Source of the DNA: an uncultured Rhodospirillaceae bacterium
GTDB lineage: Bacteria; Pseudomonadota; Alphaproteobacteria; Thalassobaculales; Thalassobaculaceae
Length of the DNA stretch: 17,078 nucleotides
NCBI GenBank assembly: GCA_937891725.1
Contig: CALAHL010000057.1
Location: 1-17,078 of the forward strand
Direction of reading: 5' to 3'
The position numbers and the translations under genes were made by a program. Below are positions 14,001 to 17,078 of this stretch, piece after piece (within the stretch, counting starts at the first letter, position 1; each line of letters begins with the position of its first letter). The notes under the pieces were generated by a model that saw only the letters and a program-made list of their open reading frames with translations, did no database searches and was not told the DNA's origin.

Positions 14001-16832
14001 GTGAACTCGAACCCGGACCGAAACGCCCCCTCCCCGGCGGAGACGTCGAATCTTCGGCGTTCCGAGGATATAGATCCGACGCTGCGGCGCGCCTTCTCCC
14101 GCGCGCGGATGGTGCTGTGGTGGGAAGGCGTCTGGCCGGCGATCTGGCCGGCGCTCGCCGTGGCCTTGGCGTTTCTTGCCTTGGCCCTGCTGGGCGTGCC
14201 GAGCTGGATTGGGGCGCTCACCGGAGGCTGGGGTCAACTCGCACTGCTGATTCTGTTCGCCGCAGGGTTTCTGCTCGCGATTCGCCAGGGTTTGGTGGCA
14301 TGGACTCCGAAGGATCAGGACGAGGTGATCCGGCGGGTCGAACGGGACAGCGCAGTTGGGCATCGCCCAGTCAGCGGCCTGCTCGACAAACCCGCTGGCA
14401 TTCCCGACCCCACCACCAAGGCGATCTGGACCGCCCATCGCCTCCGACTTCTGTCACAGATCTCGAAGCTGCGCGTGGCGCCGCCTGATCCGGCGATGGT
14501 CCGCCTGGATCCCTGGGGTCTGCGGGTGGTGGTCGGTCTACTGCTGGTCAGCGGGCTTTTGGTCTCGTCCGGCGACAGGTTCGGGCGCATCGCAAATGCA
14601 TTCGAAGTCACCCTCGCGCCGCTATCGGCCAGCCCGCCGGCGACCTTGGACGTCTGGATCAACCCACCGAGCTATACCGGTCAAGCGCCGATACTTCTGG
14701 CGCGCGCCACCAGCGACGCCAATGCGGGCCCGTCGGCCTCGAAAGCCGATGCTGCCGCCGCACCACGCGCACCGGAGGATGAGGGTGCGGCCGGGCCCAA
14801 GCGCATAGAGGTGCCGATCGGCTCTTCATTGATTGCCAAGGTCAACGGCGGCGACGGCCCCGTCACCCTCGCCCTCTCCGGCACCGATACGGCCACCGGA
14901 GAGACTGTGATCCCGTTCGAGGCGATCGGCCTACGCGCCCATCAGCTGGAAACCCAGATCCAACAGGGGCACGCGCTGGCAATCCGGCAAGGTGACGGAA
15001 GCGGCGATATCCTGGCGGAATGGGTGCTGACCGTGATCCCGGATCTCAAGCCCAGCATCGCCTTTGCAGAGGAACCGGCACGGACCGAACGCGGCGCTCT
15101 GAGCGTGCACTTCAACGCGTCGGACGATTACGGGGTCGCCGAGGTCAAAGCGCGGATCGTGCTGTTGAACTCACTGGGCGAGGCGACCGCTGATACACCA
15201 GCGATCCTGCCGATGACCCTGCCACGCATCGGACTTGAGGTCGTCGACGCCAAGGACTTTCACGATCTCACCCCACATCCCTGGGCCGGACAACCGGTCG
15301 GCATCGAGTTGGTCGCCGTCGACGAAGCCGGCCAGGAGGGTGTTTCCAAGCGCATCCGTATGATCCTGCCGGAACGGGCTTTCGCTCATCCGATCGCCCG
15401 CGCGGTGATCGAGCAACGTAAGCGTCTGGTGACCGAGCCTCACGAATATACCGACATCTCCCAAATCTTGTTGGGGCTCGCATCCCGCCCCGGTCGGTAT
15501 TTTGATGACCCGGTAACCTTCCTCGGCCTCAAAGTGGCTGCCACCCGTCTGGTGCTGAATGGCCCGGACTTAGGTGACAGCGACACCGCGACCATTCCCG
15601 CGTTGCAGGACCTGCTTTGGGATCTGGCGCTCAGAATCGAGGATGGTGAGCTGTCTTTGGCCGACCGAGAGCTGCGCGAGCTTGAGCGCAAGATCATGGA
15701 CATGCTCGCCCAGGAGAATGTCGACGAGCAGGCCTTGGAACAGGCACTGGACGAGCTCAAGGCCGCGATCGACAAGATGCTACAGGCGATGATGGAGCAG
15801 ATGCAGCAGGAGATGCAGAACCAGGACGGCGGCGAGTCCCAGGAACAGATGCAGGAGGTCGATCCCAACCGCCTGGTTGAGCGCCAGGATTTGATGGACA
15901 TGATCGAACGGGCGCGCGAGCTCATGAAATCGGGCGCCAAGGATGCCGCCCGCGAGATGCTGAGCAAGCTGCGGGAAATGATGGAGAACCTGCAGGCCGG
16001 ACGGCCGCAACCCATGTCGCCGCAGCAGCAGGCGGCCCAGGAGATGATGCGCCAACTCCAGGAGCTGGCGGAAAAGCAGCGGCAACTGATGGACGACACC
16101 TATAAGTCTCATCAGGACGGCTCCCAGCGTGACGGCCGCCAGGGCGAGCGCCAGATGAATCAGAGGCCGGGCCAGCAAGGCATGCCGCAATCTCTGGCGG
16201 AGCAGCTGCGTCAGCAACTGGAACAGCAGTTTGGACGCCGTCCGGGCGAGCAAGGCCAGCACGGGCAACAGGGCCAGCGCGGCCAACAAAGACAGGGGCA
16301 GCAGCCCGGTCAGGGGCAGCAAGGCCAGCCGATGAGCTCAGAGGAACTTGCGGAGATGCAGGAACAACTCCGCCGCCAGCTCGGCGAGTTCATGCGCAAG
16401 CTGGCCGAGGGGATGGGTCAAATCCCGGACCCGCTGGGACAGGCAGAACGCTCTATGAAGGATGCAGGCGAGGCCCTTGGCCAACAGCAACCGGGCGATG
16501 CGGTCGGCCCGCAGGGCGACGCGATGGAGGCTCTGCAACAGGGAGCCGATGCGATTCGCCAACAGATGCAGCAGATGCAACAAGCCAACGGCGGCACCAC
16601 ACCGGATCCGAACGCGCGCGGCCAGTCCGGAGGTGAAGACCAACCAGATCCACTGAACCGCGACGGCAACAATCAGGGCTTTGCCAATGACGACGGACGG
16701 ATCGGCGTGCCGGAAGAAAGCGACCTCCAACGCGCCCGCCGCATCTTCGACGAACTCCGCCGGCGCTCCGGAGATCAATCCCGTCCGGAATTAGAACTGG
16801 ATTATATCGAGCGGCTCCTGAAGCGGTTCTAG
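14001..16832 (+). CDS. TIGR02302/DUF4175 family membrane protein with Gln-rich C-terminal region
   Basis: This is a large protein of unknown function (943 residues) that I recognise as the TIGR02302 family, largely alphaproteobacterial. Three membrane segments are visible (about 47-66, 78-94, 173-190), followed by a soluble region of more than 700 residues. Residues about 200-500 look beta-rich and domain-like. From about 540 to 700 there are long charged, Met/Gln-rich helices with coiled-coil character (for example DRELRELERKIMDML). From about 710 to 775 there is a low-complexity Gln/Gly/Arg tract, and from about 775 to 880 more Gln-rich helix. A conserved-looking end follows (ELELDYIERLLKRF). 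The start is GTG 14001 with GGAG (13990-13993) 7 nt upstream. It follows lysA after 167 bp and is closed by a strong hairpin. Its task may be in envelope structure, judging from topology and neighbours, but that is a guess. Confidence 0.88.
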   Translation: MNSNPDRNAPSPAETSNLRRSEDIDPTLRRAFSRARMVLWWEGVWPAIWPALAVALAFLALALLGVPSWIGALTGGWGQLALLILFAAGFLLAIRQGLVAWTPKDQDEVIRRVERDSAVGHRPVSGLLDKPAGIPDPTTKAIWTAHRLRLLSQISKLRVAPPDPAMVRLDPWGLRVVVGLLLVSGLLVSSGDRFGRIANAFEVTLAPLSASPPATLDVWINPPSYTGQAPILLARATSDANAGPSASKADAAAAPRAPEDEGAAGPKRIEVPIGSSLIAKVNGGDGPVTLALSGTDTATGETVIPFEAIGLRAHQLETQIQQGHALAIRQGDGSGDILAEWVLTVIPDLKPSIAFAEEPARTERGALSVHFNASDDYGVAEVKARIVLLNSLGEATADTPAILPMTLPRIGLEVVDAKDFHDLTPHPWAGQPVGIELVAVDEAGQEGVSKRIRMILPERAFAHPIARAVIEQRKRLVTEPHEYTDISQILLGLASRPGRYFDDPVTFLGLKVAATRLVLNGPDLGDSDTATIPALQDLLWDLALRIEDGELSLADRELRELERKIMDMLAQENVDEQALEQALDELKAAIDKMLQAMMEQMQQEMQNQDGGESQEQMQEVDPNRLVERQDLMDMIERARELMKSGAKDAAREMLSKLREMMENLQAGRPQPMSPQQQAAQEMMRQLQELAEKQRQLMDDTYKSHQDGSQRDGRQGERQMNQRPGQQGMPQSLAEQLRQQLEQQFGRRPGEQGQHGQQGQRGQQRQGQQPGQGQQGQPMSSEELAEMQEQLRRQLGEFMRKLAEGMGQIPDPLGQAERSMKDAGEALGQQQPGDAVGPQGDAMEALQQGADAIRQQMQQMQQANGGTTPDPNARGQSGGEDQPDPLNRDGNNQGFANDDGRIGVPEESDLQRARRIFDELRRRSGDQSRPELELDYIERLLKRF

Positions 16833-16842
16833 GACCCGTTCA

Positions 16843-16866
16843 GCCGGGTCGGAACGCCGACCCGGC
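16843..16866. terminator. Perfect 10-bp hairpin between convergent genes
   Basis: GCCGGGTCGG (16843-16852), loop AACG, and CCGACCCGGC (16857-16866) form a perfect GC-rich stem. It starts 10 nt after the TIGR02302 stop and lies between that gene and the convergent gene at 16899. No T-run follows on either strand. It probably acts as a shared 3'-end structure or a non-canonical terminator. Confidence 0.7.
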
Positions 16867-16898
16867 ACACTCTCGTGCCCGACATCTAGACCGTGCTG

Positions 16899-17078
16899 TC
16901 AGACGATCCCTTCGCCCGTTGCCAGCACCCGGTTCAGGACCAACGGTCCTGAAAACTCTCGGAAGTCGGCCATAAAATCGGCGTTCTTGTGCTCCTCGAA
17001 TGCGTCGGCATCCTTGTAAACTTCCCAGAGATGGTAGGAGCCGGCGGCATCGTGATCGCGGCTCACCGAGAAGGCGTG
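16899..17078 (-). CDS. Antibiotic biosynthesis monooxygenase (ABM)-like protein, C-terminal part
   Basis: The 59 C-terminal codons of a gene that continues past the window edge are visible, ending at TGA 16901-16899. The product reads HAFSVSRDHDAAGSYHLWEV, then YKDADAFEEHKNADFMADF, and ends in NRVLATGEGIV. This is the second half of the small dimeric ferredoxin-like ABM fold (YgiN-like quinol monooxygenase family): a beta-strand with the xLWEVYKD pattern, then a helix with the typical FEEHKN followed by F. Family members are about 95-105 residues, so roughly half is missing. The substrate cannot be inferred; many members oxidise quinols or act on reactive carbonyl compounds. It is convergent with the TIGR02302 gene, with a hairpin between them. 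Confidence 0.78.
   Translation of the reverse strand, partial: HAFSVSRDHDAAGSYHLWEVYKDADAFEEHKNADFMADFREFSGPLVLNRVLATGEGIV

Noticed and set aside
13618..14438. Minus-strand open frames across the lysA-TIGR02302 gap
   Set aside because: They overlap strongly supported genes on the plus strand and show no domain; the 167-bp gap alone is too short to support them.
15780..16640. CRISPR or tandem repeat array in the repetitive CAG/CAGATG-rich stretch
   Set aside because: The repetition comes from Gln/Met/Gly codons in one continuous reading frame; there are no regular spacers or fixed-length repeats.
15440..16778. Leu/Ser-rich minus-strand open frames resembling membrane proteins
   Set aside because: They are the reverse complement of Gln/Glu-rich codons in the TIGR02302 gene, which gives Leu and Ser artefactually.

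Overview
This window is about 17 kb of GC-rich chromosomal DNA from an alphaproteobacterium, most likely of the Rhodospirillales type. The evidence is protein-level resemblance, the alphaproteobacterial TIGR02302/DUF4175 protein, and the block tlpA / argH / small lipoprotein / lysA / TIGR02302. No tRNA, rRNA, CRISPR array, insertion sequence or phage gene was seen. The taxonomic placement is inference.

Layout. (1) 1-816, minus: an SLC13/DASS-type permease that stops early, inside its first TrkA_C (RCK_C) domain. (2) 985-2424, plus: trkH, a K+ uptake channel subunit, divergent from the permease. (3) 2669-3715, plus: a divergent MraY/WecA-type phosphoglycosyl transferase with no cell-wall genes beside it. 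(4) 7952-3722, minus: the glycerol-3-phosphate ABC importer ugpB-ugpA-ugpE-ugpC in the E. coli order, with a strong hairpin between ugpB and ugpA. (5) 8168-9244, plus: ada, a full-length bifunctional DNA alkylation repair protein and regulator. A perfect 16-bp AT-rich palindrome lies between ada and ugpB. (6) 10942-9241, minus: tlpA (membrane-anchored thioredoxin) followed after 4 nt by a TAXI-type TRAP solute receptor with no permease in the window. (7) 10941-16832, plus: argH, a 45-codon LptM-like lipoprotein, lysA, and a 943-residue membrane-anchored Gln-rich TIGR02302 protein. A perfect 10-bp hairpin follows. (8) 16899-17078, minus: the C-terminal end of an antibiotic biosynthesis monooxygenase-like gene that runs off the window.

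How the genes work together. The ugp genes form a complete importer: periplasmic receptor, two permeases and an ATPase. argH makes arginine, and lysA makes lysine from meso-diaminopimelate. The lipoprotein and the TIGR02302 protein point to envelope functions linked to this block. tlpA and argH are divergent, and their start codons overlap within one CATG. The stops of ada and the TAXI gene overlap within one CTAG. The region is therefore very compact, and several promoters must lie inside neighbouring genes.

Most of the window is ordinary housekeeping and transport DNA; no clearly new multi-gene system was found. The points most worth following are the orphan MraY-like enzyme, the tlpA-TAXI pair, the CATG start overlap, the two symmetric intergenic elements near ugp, the truncated SLC13 gene, and the uncharacterised Gln-rich TIGR02302 protein next to an LptM-like lipoprotein.
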